DNA from: Pseudomonadota bacterium
GTDB lineage: Bacteria > Pseudomonadota > Gammaproteobacteria > Xanthomonadales > Rhodanobacteraceae
NCBI GenBank assembly: GCA_023388255.1
Contig: JAEWGO010000011.1
Span: 236,285-300,284, forward strand
Direction: 5' to 3'
DNA length: 64,000 bases
The number at the start of each line of letters is the position of its first letter. Position 1 is the stretch's first letter. The position numbers and the translations under genes are program-made. The notes below the pieces were generated by a model. It was given only the letters and a program-made list of their open reading frames with translations, searched no databases and was not told the origin of the DNA. Of the stretch, positions 50,970 through 60,449 are shown one piece after another.

Positions 50970-52550
50970 CTATTCCCACTCGATCGTCGCGGGAGGTTTG
51001 CCACTGATGTCATAAACAACGCGAGATATATTTGGTATCTCGTTGATTATCCTGTTGGATACCAAGCCAAGGAATTCATACGGCAGATGCGCCCAGTGGG
51101 CGGTCATGAAGTCGATCGTTTCGACCGCTCGCAGCGCGACGACCCATTCGTAAGCGCGCGCATCGCCGACCACGCCGACCGATTTGACCGGCAGGAACAC
51201 CGCGAACGCCTGGCTGGTCCGGTCGTAGAGGTCGGACCTGCGCAGTTCCTCGATGAAGATCGCGTCGGCGCGCGCGAGGATCTCGGCGTACTCGCGCTTC
51301 ACCTCGCCGAGGATGCGCACGCCGAGGCCGGGACCGGGGAACGGGTGGCGGTGGACCATTTCGCGCGGCAGGCCCAGTTCGACGCCGATGCGGCGCACCT
51401 CGTCCTTGAACAGTTCGCGCAGCGGCTCGACGAGCTTCAGCTTCATCTGCTCGGGCAGGCCACCGACGTTGTGGTGCGACTTGATCACGTGCGCCTTGCC
51501 GGTCTTGCTGCCGGCCGACTCGATCACGTCAGGATAGATCGTGCCTTGTGCGAGCCACTTCACGCCTTCGAGCTTGTGCGCTTCCTCGTCGAACACCTCG
51601 ACGAACAGACGGCCGATGATCTTGCGCTTCGCCTCCGGGTCGTCGACGCCTGCTAGAGCCGCATAGAAGCGATCGGTCGCGTCGACTCGGATCACCTTGA
51701 CGCCCATCCCGCCCCGTTCAGAAGCGGCGGCGAACATCGCCATCACCTGATCGCCCTCCTTCCAGCGCAGCAGGCCGGTATCGACGAACACGCAGGTCAG
51801 GCGCTCGCCGATCGCGCGATGCAACAGTGATGCGACGACCGAGGAATCGACGCCGCCGGACAGGCCGAGCAGCACATGGTCATCGCCGACCTGCGCACGC
51901 ACGCGAGCGATCTGGTCGTCGATGATGTTGGCCGCGGTCCACAAGGTTGCACAGCCGCAGATCCCGATGACGAAGCGCTTCAGCAGCGTACTGCCCTGCT
52001 TCGTATGCGTGACCTCGGGATGAAACTGCACGCCGTACCAGCGTTTGTGCTCGTTCGCCATCGCGGCGACCGGAATGCGATCGGTGCGCGCGGTGACGAC
52101 GAAACCAGGCGGAGCAATGGCGACATGATCGCCGTGGCTCATCCAGACATCGATCGCCGATGCGGGAGCGTGATCGGTGAGTCCATCCAGCAAGCGGTCC
52201 TGCGCGACGATTTCGACGCGCGCGTGACCGAACTCGCGTGCATCCGCGGCTTCCGTCGCGCCACCGAGCTGCGCGGCCAAGGTCTGCATGCCATAGCAGA
52301 TGCCGAGAATCGGCAGGCCGCTGTCCAACACCTGCTGCGGTGCCTTCGGCGCATCCGCCAAGGTGGTCGATTCCGGACCGCCGGACAGGATGATGCCCTT
52401 CGCGCCGAATGCGGCGATCTCGGCCGGATCGTGATCCCACGCCCAGATCTCGCAGTAGACGCCGATTTCGCGGATGCGCCGCGCGATCAGCTGCGTGTAT
52501 TGCGCACCGAAGTCGAGGATCAGGATCTTGTCGGTATGGATGTTCTGCAT
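50970..52550 (-). CDS. guaA: GMP synthase (glutamine-hydrolysing)
   Basis: 526 residues, normal length. It aminates XMP to GMP with ATP. The N-terminal class I amidotransferase has nucleophile Cys in ILGICYGMQ and the His/Glu of VQFHPEVTHTK. The synthetase has the PP-loop SGGVDSS, and the C-terminal dimer domain carries the TIEWE end. guaB is upstream in the same direction, so both steps from IMP to GMP are encoded together, separated only by a small oxygenase gene. Confidence 0.97.
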   Translation of the reverse strand: MQNIHTDKILILDFGAQYTQLIARRIREIGVYCEIWAWDHDPAEIAAFGAKGIILSGGPESTTLADAPKAPQQVLDSGLPILGICYGMQTLAAQLGGATEAADAREFGHARVEIVAQDRLLDGLTDHAPASAIDVWMSHGDHVAIAPPGFVVTARTDRIPVAAMANEHKRWYGVQFHPEVTHTKQGSTLLKRFVIGICGCATLWTAANIIDDQIARVRAQVGDDHVLLGLSGGVDSSVVASLLHRAIGERLTCVFVDTGLLRWKEGDQVMAMFAAASERGGMGVKVIRVDATDRFYAALAGVDDPEAKRKIIGRLFVEVFDEEAHKLEGVKWLAQGTIYPDVIESAGSKTGKAHVIKSHHNVGGLPEQMKLKLVEPLRELFKDEVRRIGVELGLPREMVHRHPFPGPGLGVRILGEVKREYAEILARADAIFIEELRRSDLYDRTSQAFAVFLPVKSVGVVGDARAYEWVVALRAVETIDFMTAHWAHLPYEFLGLVSNRIINEIPNISRVVYDISGKPPATIEWE

Positions 52551-52558
52551 GGCAGCCT

Positions 52559-52876
52559 TCAGACAGCGGGTTGACGGTCGGTCGCGCTGGAACGACGCAC
52601 CCAGCCGATGCTCAAAACGAATCGTGTTCCCTGCTCGACGCGGATGACACTGTGTTCACAGGCACCAGGTCGGAACAGCTTGATCCGCCGCGTGGCAAAG
52701 ATCGACGCGGCACAGACAAATTCCCCGCCGCGCTTCGCGCGGCTGACCTCAATGTTGCAACGGCATTGGCGTCCCGCAACGACCGGATCGGTATGTGGCG
52801 GAATCTCGCTGCCTTCACCGAAGCGCAGCAGGTATACGTCGAACGGCAGTGGAAACGGCGACTGCAACAACAGCAA
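52559..52876 (-). CDS. Small 2OG-Fe(II) oxygenase-like protein, start uncertain
   Basis: 105 residues from a TTG at 52876. The iron site His-x-Asp is in PHTDPV, the distal His in CEHSVIRV and the 2-oxoglutarate-binding Arg nearby, with the YLLRFGEGSEIPPHTD entry typical of aspartyl/asparaginyl hydroxylase-like or prolyl hydroxylase folds. Good coding sequence (VREYFRNAFRG, FGYEKLLLL) continues upstream in frame to the guaB stop at about 52976 with no ATG, GTG or TTG, so the true start is unusual or lost. Between guaB and guaA; substrate unknown. Confidence 0.75.
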   Translation of the reverse strand: MLLLQSPFPLPFDVYLLRFGEGSEIPPHTDPVVAGRQCRCNIEVSRAKRGGEFVCAASIFATRRIKLFRPGACEHSVIRVEQGTRFVLSIGWVRRSSATDRQPAV

Positions 52877-52975
52877 CTTCTCGTAGCCGAAGCGCTGCCG
52901 TCCGCATTGCCCACGGAAGGCGTTGCGAAAATATTCGCGGACGGCCGACGTCGTTCGTCCATTCCGCGCAATGCC

Positions 52976-54436
52976 TCAGTCGAGACGATAGTTCGGCGCT
53001 TCCTTGGTGATCGCTACATCGTGCACATGCGACTCGCGCACACCGGCCGAGGTGATGCGCACGAACTGCGGCTTGGTGCGCATGTCCTCGATCGTCGCGC
53101 AACCGACATATCCCATCGATGCGCGCAGGCCACCGGCGAGCTGGTGCACGATGTTGCGCAGCGGACCGCGATACGGCACGCGACCTTCGATGCCTTCGGG
53201 CACGAGCTTGTCGGTGTCGCCTTCGTCGTCCTGGAAATAGCGATCCTTCGAGCCCTTCTCCATCGCGCCCAAAGATCCCATTCCACGATAACTCTTGTAG
53301 CTGCGCCCTTGATAAAGCTCGACTTCCCCGGGCCCTTCCTCGGTGCCGGCGAACATGCCACCGATCATCACGCAGTCAGCACCGGCGACGAGCGCCTTGG
53401 CGATGTCGCCGGAATAGCGGATGCCGCCATCGGCGATCAGGCCGACGTCGCTGCCCTTGAGGGCCTCCGCGACCATGGCGATTGCGGTGATTTGCGGAAC
53501 GCCAACACCGGCGACGATGCGCGTGGTGCAGATCGAACCGGGGCCGACGCCGACTTTCACCGCATCCGCGCCCGCATCGACCAGAGCGCGCGCGGCGTCG
53601 CCGGTGACGATGTTGCCGGCGATCAGCGAGATACCCGGGAAATGTTTGCGCACCCAGCGCACGCGGTCGATGACGCCCTGCGAATGGCCGTGCGCGGTAT
53701 CGACGATCAATGCATCGACACCCGCCTCGACCAGCGCCGCGACGCGCTGCTCGGTATCGCCGCCGACACCGACCGCCGCGCCGACGCGCAGGCGTTCGTG
53801 ATCGTCCTTGCACGAGTTCGGGTTGTCGCGCGCCTTCTGGATGTCCTTGACCGTGATCAGGCCGCGCAGGCGGAACGCATTGTCGACGACCAGCACTTTC
53901 TCGATGCGATGCTTGTGCAGCAGAGCGAGGACTTCCTCGTCGGCCGCGCCTTCCTGCACCGTGATCAGGCGCTCCTTGCGCGTCATGATGTTCTTCACCG
54001 GATCGTCCGGCTTCTTCTCGAAGCGCAGGTCGCGATTGGTGACGATGCCGACAAGCTGTTCGCCATCAACGACCGGCACGCCGGAAATATTGTGACGGCG
54101 CGTGAGCTGCATGACTTCGCGGATCGAAGTCTGCGGCGTGACCGTGATCGGATCGCGGATGACGCCAGCCTCGAACTTCTTGACCAGTCGCACTTCGGCG
54201 GCCTGGCGTTCAATCGTCATGTTCTTGTGGATGATGCCGATGCCGCCCGATTGGGCCATCGTGATCGCGAGGCGCGCTTCGGTGACCGTATCCATCGCCG
54301 CCGAAACGATCGGCAGGTTCAGGCGGATGTTGCGGGTGAGACGGGTGGAAAGGGAGACGTCGCGCGGGAGGACGGCCGAGTGGGCCGGCACGAGCAAAAC
54401 GTCATCGAAGGTGAGGGCTTCGGAGAGGATGCGCAT
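52976..54436 (-). CDS. guaB: IMP dehydrogenase
   Basis: 486 residues. It oxidises IMP to XMP with NAD, the first committed step to GMP. The TIM-barrel is interrupted by a CBS pair (about residues 95-205). The catalytic Cys is in GPGSICTTRIV, the flap and MGSLGAMEKGS with the phosphate-binding region is complete. First gene of the guaB - oxygenase - guaA - tadA run; no riboswitch or PurR box was identified upstream. Confidence 0.97.
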   Translation of the reverse strand: MRILSEALTFDDVLLVPAHSAVLPRDVSLSTRLTRNIRLNLPIVSAAMDTVTEARLAITMAQSGGIGIIHKNMTIERQAAEVRLVKKFEAGVIRDPITVTPQTSIREVMQLTRRHNISGVPVVDGEQLVGIVTNRDLRFEKKPDDPVKNIMTRKERLITVQEGAADEEVLALLHKHRIEKVLVVDNAFRLRGLITVKDIQKARDNPNSCKDDHERLRVGAAVGVGGDTEQRVAALVEAGVDALIVDTAHGHSQGVIDRVRWVRKHFPGISLIAGNIVTGDAARALVDAGADAVKVGVGPGSICTTRIVAGVGVPQITAIAMVAEALKGSDVGLIADGGIRYSGDIAKALVAGADCVMIGGMFAGTEEGPGEVELYQGRSYKSYRGMGSLGAMEKGSKDRYFQDDEGDTDKLVPEGIEGRVPYRGPLRNIVHQLAGGLRASMGYVGCATIEDMRTKPQFVRITSAGVRESHVHDVAITKEAPNYRLD

Positions 54437-54500
54437 GCCCTATTTTACAGACTTGGCGCGATGCTTGCCAGTTGTGCGGAGCGGCAACTTGTCGCTGCGG

Positions 54501-55235
54501 TCATTCCGCACCGAGCGCATCGCTCCAGCCGAACGCCCGCAACAGCCGCTGCCACGCGACGTCGAGCGATGCCCGCAAGACCAGCGCCTGTCCCGTAGCC
54601 GGATGCGCGACGTCCAGCGTGTTCGCATGCAGCATCAGCCTATGCACGCCGAAATGCTGGCGGATCAGCCGATTGTGGTCGCCGCGGCCGTGGCTGGTGT
54701 CGCCGAGAATGTGGTGCGAAACATGGTGGAAGTGGCGGCGGATCTGCCGATAGCGACCGGTTTCCGGGCGTACGTCGAGCAAGGCGTAGCGCTGTTGCGG
54801 GTAGCGCCCCTGAGCGATTGGTACCTCGACCGTGGCGAGGCGCCGCCAGCGCGTCAACGCCGGCTTCGGCTCGCCGCTCAGGCTGGATCCGGTCAGCGGG
54901 TAGTCGATCTCCCCCTCCTCCTCCGGCCAGCCGCGCACGACGGCCAGATAGGATTTCTCGACCGTGCGCGCCATCAACTGGCGCCCGAGCTCCGCCGCGA
55001 TCTCAGGCGAGCGCGCGATCAGCAGCACGCCGCTGGTGGCGCGGTCGAGGCGATGCACCGCGTGCAAGCGCCCGTCGACCTGAAGACGCAGACGATCGAT
55101 CAGATAGTCTTCGTCGGCACCCACCAGCCGACTGCGATGCACCGCGATGCCGGTCGGTTTGTTGACCGCCACGAGATGCTCGTCGAGATGCAGCAGCTCC
55201 AGTGCTTCACCCGTCGGCGCGTTCGGTGCGTCCAC
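54501..55235 (-). CDS. truC: tRNA pseudouridine(65) synthase
   Basis: 244 residues, no S4 domain. RluA-family catalytic motif HRLDRATSGVLLI with nucleophile Asp, then RPETGRYRQIRRHFHHVSHHILGD and TSHGRGDHNRLIRQHF, the signature of TruC, which modifies U65 of tRNA-Ile and tRNA-Asp. It directly abuts the TRAP transporter genes (1 bp) on the same strand. Confidence 0.9.
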   Translation of the reverse strand: MDAPNAPTGEALELLHLDEHLVAVNKPTGIAVHRSRLVGADEDYLIDRLRLQVDGRLHAVHRLDRATSGVLLIARSPEIAAELGRQLMARTVEKSYLAVVRGWPEEEGEIDYPLTGSSLSGEPKPALTRWRRLATVEVPIAQGRYPQQRYALLDVRPETGRYRQIRRHFHHVSHHILGDTSHGRGDHNRLIRQHFGVHRLMLHANTLDVAHPATGQALVLRASLDVAWQRLLRAFGWSDALGAE

Positions 55236-56516
55236 TCAGCGCACCAGCGCCAGCGACAATTCCGGCCAGTACGTGATCGCCAGCACGGCGGCGAGCAGGA
55301 TCAGGAAGAACGGCGCACTCGCGCGGACCAGGGTGAGCACCGGCTTGTCGAAGCGCATGCTGGCGATGAACAGATTCATGCCGACCGGCGGCAGGAAGAT
55401 GCCGAGTTGCAGGTTGGCGAGGAACAGGATGCCGAGATGCACCGGGTCGACGCCGTAGTGCAACGCGACCGGCAACACCAGCGGCACCAGGATGATGATC
55501 GCCGGGAAACCTTCGAGCAGCATGCCGAACACGAGCAGGAACGCATTCAGGATCAGCAGGAACATGCCTTTGCTGGTGATGCTGCCTTGGATCGCGGAGA
55601 ACAGTTTTTCCGGCACTTCGGCGTCGATCAGCCAGTTGGTCAGCGCCAGCGAGAAGCCTAGGATGATCAGGATCGCACCGACCAGCAGCATCGCCTCACG
55701 CGCGACCTTCGGCAATTTGGCGAATCCGATCTCGCGACGGATCAGCACGGTCACGATCAGCACATACAGCGCGGTCGCCGCAGCGGCTTCCGACGCGGCG
55801 AGCTTGCCCGAATAGATGCCGCCGAGGATCACGAACGGCAGCGGCAACTCCCACGCGGCGCCGCGCAATGCAGCCAGCAACTCGCGACCGCTGACCGGCG
55901 TGCGCGTGACCCCAACGCGTCGCGCATGCCAGACGCTGTAGACGCCAAGCATCGCGACCATCAGCGCGCATGGCAGCACACCCGCCTTGAACAGCGCATC
56001 GATCGTGACTGGCGGCGTGGTGTGGAACTGCTGCGCGACCACGCCGTACAGGATCAGCGGCATCGACGGCACCAGGATCAGACCGAGACTGCCGGATGCT
56101 GTCAGCAAGCCGAGCGAGAATTTCTCGCCGTATTTCTGTTGCAGCAGCGCCGGATACAGCACGGCGCCGAGCGCGACGATGGTCACGCCGGTCGCACCGG
56201 TGAATGCGGTGAACATCGCACAGGCCAGCACGGCAACGATCGCAAGACCGCCCGGCAGCCAGCCGAGCAGCGCGTTCGTCACGCGCACCAGCCGTTGTGG
56301 TGCCTGGCTTTCGGCAAGGAGGTAACCTGCCAGGGTGAACAACGGAATCGCGATCAGCGCCGGCATGTCGGCGAGACGATAGAACTCCACCGCGACTGCG
56401 ACGCCATCCTGCCCTGCCGCATGGAATCCGAGCAGCGCAACGGCGGCGATCAATGCGAACAGCGGCGCGCCGAGTGCAGCGAGCAGTATCAGCGCAACCG
56501 CGGCAAGCAGCATCAT
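55236..56516 (-). CDS. dctM: TRAP transporter large permease (DctM)
   Basis: 426 residues from ATG 56516, which overlaps the DctQ stop. About twelve TM helices; characteristic segments LAGYLLAESQAPQRLVR, TGATGVTIVALGAVLYPAL and PAIIILVPLVLPVALHYGVDPVHLGILF. It forms the sodium-coupled channel of a TRAP system using substrate captured by DctP. Downstream of DctP and DctQ in the same operon. Confidence 0.94.
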   Translation of the reverse strand: MMLLAAVALILLAALGAPLFALIAAVALLGFHAAGQDGVAVAVEFYRLADMPALIAIPLFTLAGYLLAESQAPQRLVRVTNALLGWLPGGLAIVAVLACAMFTAFTGATGVTIVALGAVLYPALLQQKYGEKFSLGLLTASGSLGLILVPSMPLILYGVVAQQFHTTPPVTIDALFKAGVLPCALMVAMLGVYSVWHARRVGVTRTPVSGRELLAALRGAAWELPLPFVILGGIYSGKLAASEAAAATALYVLIVTVLIRREIGFAKLPKVAREAMLLVGAILIILGFSLALTNWLIDAEVPEKLFSAIQGSITSKGMFLLILNAFLLVFGMLLEGFPAIIILVPLVLPVALHYGVDPVHLGILFLANLQLGIFLPPVGMNLFIASMRFDKPVLTLVRASAPFFLILLAAVLAITYWPELSLALVR

Positions 56517-57013
56517 GGCAGTTCCGGCGCGAGCGCCGGCGCATGGCTGCGTGGCGGCTGCAACGCGCGCAAGGCGAGGCGCAGCGCAAGCAGCGCAAAG
56601 CCGACCGGCACGATCGCTTCGAGCAACCAGTTCGGAACGCCGGCGGTCGCCGCGCCGGAACCATAATCGAGTTCGACAAGGCCGACGCCGTACCACGCCA
56701 TCGCCGCGCAGATCGCGGCGGCGAACACCAATGTGATCGCGCGCAGCACGCGCCGGGCCGCGCCGTGCACGAAATGCGTGACGAGGTCGAGGCCGATGTG
56801 CTTGTCGTCGCGAGCAGCGGCAAGGGCGCCGAGCATCGCAGTCCACAGCACCATCGCGCGCAGCAGCGGATCGGCCCAGGCAAAGCCGGTGTCAAACGCA
56901 TTGCGCAACACGATCTGCGCACCGGCGAGCAACACCATCGCCAGAACCAGAACGGCGATCAGGCCGTTCTCGATGCGATCGAGCCAGCGCGTCGCGCCGC
57001 TCGCGTCACTCAT
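56513..57013 (-). CDS. dctQ: TRAP transporter small permease (DctQ)
   Basis: 166 residues with four predicted TM helices (near 18-38, 48-68, 88-110, 135-155). The RDDKHIGLDLVTHFV segment is the DctQ signature. It partners DctM. Overlaps DctP on one side and DctM on the other by 4 bp. Confidence 0.92.
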   Translation of the reverse strand: MSDASGATRWLDRIENGLIAVLVLAMVLLAGAQIVLRNAFDTGFAWADPLLRAMVLWTAMLGALAAARDDKHIGLDLVTHFVHGAARRVLRAITLVFAAAICAAMAWYGVGLVELDYGSGAATAGVPNWLLEAIVPVGFALLALRLALRALQPPRSHAPALAPELP

Positions 57014-58014
57014 CGCGCCGCGCCGCCGCGCACGTCAGCCAATGCGGCAGTCAGCGCTTTCAGCATCTCCGGTGTGAGGGAGCCGTCCGCCGAGAGTTGC
57101 TTGAACACCTCGGTGCCGATCGACTCCCAGCTCTTGCGATCGGCCGCGTCCGGCGCGGCGATGCTGATGCCCTGTTGCTTGAGCGCTTCGCGCGCGGCGG
57201 TATTGTCGCTGCGGTTGAGCTTTTCGAGTCGCGCGAATCCGGCGCCAAATTCGGCATCGACGATTTTCTGGTCCGCGGCATCGATCGCGTCGTAGGCCTT
57301 CTTGTCGACGACCAGTTCGCCAACGACATAGGTCAGCGGCAGGTCGACCATGTGCTTCAGCTTGGTATGCCACTGGAACGCGATCGCGCCGGACGGCGTG
57401 TTCGCGGCGGTGTCGATCAGACCGGTCTGCAGGCTGGTGTAGACGTCCGACAATGGCAACGGGATCGGCGTCACGCCACCGGTCTTGAACGCGAGTTCGG
57501 CGATCTTGTCGCCTTGCGGTACCCACACCTTGGCGGCCTTGAGATCATCGCGCGTCTTCAGGTCGCGCGTGCTCATCAAATAGGCAAAGCCACCACCGCT
57601 GACTCCGAGCAGTTCGAAGCCGGCCTTCTGGAATTCCTGTTTGAGCAGCGGATCGAGCTTGGCGCGGACCTTGTCGATCTCCTCCTCGCTGTGGAACATG
57701 AATGGCAGGCTGTAGACCTGTGCATCCTTGGCGATGATCGATGCTTCGCCGCCGGTGAAAGCGCCGCCCTGCAACTGGCCGATCTTGATCTTGCGCAACA
57801 CCGTGGCGTCATCGCCCATCACGCCGCCCGGGTAGTATTTGATCTCGACGCGGCCATCGGTCTTGGTCTTGATCGCCTCTCCGGCGCTGCGCATCTCGCG
57901 CATCCAAGCGGTGCCGTCGGGCGCGACGGTCGCGATCTTGATCGTGGCAGCGCTGGCTGAAACGGCAGCAACGCCGAAAGCGAGTGCCAGCAGGGTGCGA
58001 ACGGGCATCTTCAT
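57010..58014 (-). CDS. dctP: TRAP substrate-binding protein (DctP/TatP family)
   Basis: 334 residues from MKMPVRTLLALA (ATG 58014) with a signal peptide ending near ASAA. DctP fold: IKIATVAPDGTAWMREMR, the GDDATVLRKIKIGQLQGG and the VWVPQGDKIAELAFKTGG, LQTGLIDTAANTPSGAI stretches with the conserved ligand-binding Arg nearby. It binds the solute in the periplasm. Located 56 bp after a TatT lipoprotein gene, so the system is of the TPAT type. Confidence 0.94.
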   Translation of the reverse strand: MKMPVRTLLALAFGVAAVSASAATIKIATVAPDGTAWMREMRSAGEAIKTKTDGRVEIKYYPGGVMGDDATVLRKIKIGQLQGGAFTGGEASIIAKDAQVYSLPFMFHSEEEIDKVRAKLDPLLKQEFQKAGFELLGVSGGGFAYLMSTRDLKTRDDLKAAKVWVPQGDKIAELAFKTGGVTPIPLPLSDVYTSLQTGLIDTAANTPSGAIAFQWHTKLKHMVDLPLTYVVGELVVDKKAYDAIDAADQKIVDAEFGAGFARLEKLNRSDNTAAREALKQQGISIAAPDAADRKSWESIGTEVFKQLSADGSLTPEMLKALTAALADVRGGAAR

Positions 58015-58070
58015 CGTGGATTCCTCGATGGTAAAGAATGGCGGGCCGGAACGCCGGCAACAGCCTTCAA

Positions 58071-58940
58071 TCAGAAATAGTCCTTGCCGGACTCCAGCAA
58101 CTTGCGTGCGCGCTGCTGCGCGACGGTGTTGATCAGGGTCAGGCCGGGTGCGTGCGGGTCTGCCGCGAGCACTTCGTTCAGGAGCTTGTCGTGCAGTTCC
58201 TGGTCGAACACCAGGCGCGCGTAGCGTTCCGCATAGAGCACGCGCACCATCTGGTTCTTGCCACCGGACAATGCAAGGGCCTTCTCGAAATATGCCTTGC
58301 CCTCCTCCGGTTTGCCGCCGAGCGATGCGGGTCTCAAGCTGGCGAGCACGCCCAGGTACATGTACGGCTCGCCCTTCGCCCATGCGGGATCGAGCGCGAC
58401 GACACGCTCGATCAGCGTCTGCACCTTCGGCAGGTCGGCGATCGCATTCCAGTCGGCGCTGTTCGCCTGCAAGCGTCCCGCCCACGACGAGGCGAGCTGG
58501 TACAGCACCGGCACGTCCTTTGCGTCCGCTTTTGCAACCTCTCGCGCGAACGCCTCGAATGGCGCATCCAGCTGCTGGCACAACGAAGGCATCTTCACGC
58601 AGGTCGCACGGCGCGCATAGCCGAACGCTCGCGCGGACAAGCGCTGTGCGCGCTGCGGATCGTCGACGAAGGCACTCCCGTAGGAGTCGTACAGACGCGC
58701 GCCGGCAAGCAACAGGTTCGTGTTCTGCGGCTCGCTCTGGATCAGGCCGTCGACGAGCAGCAGCCACGCCGGCACACCTTCGCGCGCGGTGGCGAGATCG
58801 TCCTGGTCGAGGATGCCGGCGCTGAGGTTGTCGGCCAGGCGCTGCGTCGCGCGATTGACCACGCCGGCGCAACCGGCGAGACCGAGGACTGCGATGCCGG
58901 CGGCGAGAAATCGGATTGCTCGGATTCGGAAAAAAAGCAT
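58071..58940 (-). CDS. TRAP-associated lipoprotein TatT
   Basis: 289 residues with signal and lipobox LAGC (Cys24). All-helical with TPR-like packing (VPAWLLLVDGLIQSEPQNTNLLLAGARLYDSYG and the late LGGKPEEGKAYFEKAL). Fits TatT, the TPR trimer that sits on DctP-type proteins in TPAT transporters first described from Treponema. It was thought to help deliver hydrophobic ligands such as fatty acids. First gene of the transporter operon. Confidence 0.85.
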   Translation of the reverse strand: MLFFRIRAIRFLAAGIAVLGLAGCAGVVNRATQRLADNLSAGILDQDDLATAREGVPAWLLLVDGLIQSEPQNTNLLLAGARLYDSYGSAFVDDPQRAQRLSARAFGYARRATCVKMPSLCQQLDAPFEAFAREVAKADAKDVPVLYQLASSWAGRLQANSADWNAIADLPKVQTLIERVVALDPAWAKGEPYMYLGVLASLRPASLGGKPEEGKAYFEKALALSGGKNQMVRVLYAERYARLVFDQELHDKLLNEVLAADPHAPGLTLINTVAQQRARKLLESGKDYF

Positions 58941-58962
58941 GGTGCTCGGATGTGGTTGCGGT

Positions 58963-59817
58963 TCAGTCGAAGAATGTCTCGGCGGCTTCCAGCGTGTTTT
59001 CCATCAGCGTCGCCACCGTCATCGGACCGACGCCGCCAGGCACCGGCGTGATCCACGACGCGCGTTCCGCCGCCGGCGCGAACTCGACGTCGCCGACGAG
59101 GCGCCCGTCTTCGAGCCGGTTGATGCCGACATCGACCACCACCGCGCCCGGCTTGATCCATTCGCCGCGCACCAATCCCGGTTTGCCCGCGGCGACCACG
59201 ACGATATCGCTACGCCGCACCTCGCTTTCCAGGCTGGCGGTGAACTTGTGGCATCCCGTCGTCGTGCAACCCGCCAGCAGCAGTTCGAGGATCAACGGCC
59301 GGCCGACATGATTGGATACACCGATGACCACCGCATTGCGGCCGCGTACCGGGCGATCGGTATGCGCGAGCAGGGTCATCACGCCCTTCGGCGTGCACGG
59401 GCGCAACCCGCGCTGGCGCAATACGAGACGGCCGACGTTTTCGGCCTGGAAGCCATCGACATCCTTGCGCGCGTCGATGCGGTCGATCAGCGCCGTCGCG
59501 TCGATCCCGGCCGGCAGCGGCAGCTGCAACAGGATGCCGTGTACTTCCGGGTCGGCGTTGAGCCGATCGATCAAGGCGACCAGTTCGCTTTCCGGGGTCG
59601 TCGCCGGCAAATCGAAATCGAGCGAACGGAAGCCTACATACTTGCAGGCACGACGCTTGTTGCGCACATACACCGCCGACGCTGCGTCGGCGCCAACCAG
59701 CACCACGGCAAGCCCGGGCACACGCTTGCCGGCGGCTGCACGCGCCTTCACGCGAACGGCAACGCCATCGAGCACGTCATCGGCGATGCGGCGGCCATCG
59801 AGGAGTCGCGCGCTCAT
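58963..59817 (-). CDS. folD: Bifunctional methylenetetrahydrofolate dehydrogenase/cyclohydrolase
   Basis: 284 residues. FolD interconverts methylene-, methenyl- and formyl-tetrahydrofolate with NADP. The active-site region SAVYVRNKRRACKYVGF with catalytic Tyr and Lys, GILLQLPLPAGID, FQAENVGRL and the NADP-site VVIGVSNHVGRPL are all present. The first motif is VYVRNK with Lys as required. It lies 22 bp upstream of the TRAP operon on the same strand but is not functionally linked. Confidence 0.95.
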   Translation of the reverse strand: MSARLLDGRRIADDVLDGVAVRVKARAAAGKRVPGLAVVLVGADAASAVYVRNKRRACKYVGFRSLDFDLPATTPESELVALIDRLNADPEVHGILLQLPLPAGIDATALIDRIDARKDVDGFQAENVGRLVLRQRGLRPCTPKGVMTLLAHTDRPVRGRNAVVIGVSNHVGRPLILELLLAGCTTTGCHKFTASLESEVRRSDIVVVAAGKPGLVRGEWIKPGAVVVDVGINRLEDGRLVGDVEFAPAAERASWITPVPGGVGPMTVATLMENTLEAAETFFD

Positions 59818-59933
59818 TGGGATTCCCGCGGAAAACGCGCATTATCCCATGCTCGCACTGCAGCGCTCAAACGCGCGATGCGTGACAGGCGCCGCCATCG
59901 GCGGCGCCTACGTGATTCCCGCAGGTTCCAGCC

Positions 59934-60230
59934 ATGACCGAATCCGACACCGAACTCGAAGCCGCCGCGTTCCGCCGCCTGTTGGCCCACCTGCGCTCGC
60001 GCACCGATGTGCAGAACATCGACCTGATGATCGCAGGCGGCTTCTGCCGCAACTGCCTCGCCGACTGGTATCGCGAAGCAGCCGCCGAACGCGGCATCGC
60101 GATCGACAAGGAGGCCGCGCGCGAACGCATCTACGGCGAACCGTTCGCGCAATGGAAGGCGAAGCATCAACCGGAAGCGACGCCAGAGCAACTCGCTGCA
60201 TTCGCCGCTGCGCAGAAGGCGCATGGCTGA
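59934..60230 (+). CDS. DUF1244 family protein
   Basis: 98 residues, normal length. Hallmark FRRLLAHLRSRTDVQNIDLM, then AGGFCRNCLADWYREAA with two closely spaced Cys, and the YGEPFAQWKAKHQ end. The family occurs widely in proteobacteria; the fold is helical and the function is unknown. Divergent from folD, 116 bp apart. Confidence 0.9.
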   Translation: MTESDTELEAAAFRRLLAHLRSRTDVQNIDLMIAGGFCRNCLADWYREAAAERGIAIDKEAARERIYGEPFAQWKAKHQPEATPEQLAAFAAAQKAHG

Positions 60231-60449
60231 GCCGCCGCGCTGGCTTCGCCCGCCGTCGCGACGGAAATGGACGCCAACCTCTTGTATTGGCTGAACTGCT
60301 ACCGGCCGGAGTACTCCGAATCCCATGCACTTCATGGAGGATCGGAAGATCTCCGCCTCCCGTCGGGCCGCATCCGCGATATGGTGCGTCCAATGCGCGA
60401 TCGTTTCCGACCTCTCCACGCGTGATACCCGGGTTGTTCCCCCTGTCCG

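Noticed and set aside
50169..51015. Long reading frame of the second XafT copy continuing over tadA
   Set aside because: After about 50342 it is only the antisense of tadA; the XafT domain is truncated.
52409..54598. 729-codon plus-strand frame across guaB
   Set aside because: Antisense shadow; guaB is complete on the minus strand.
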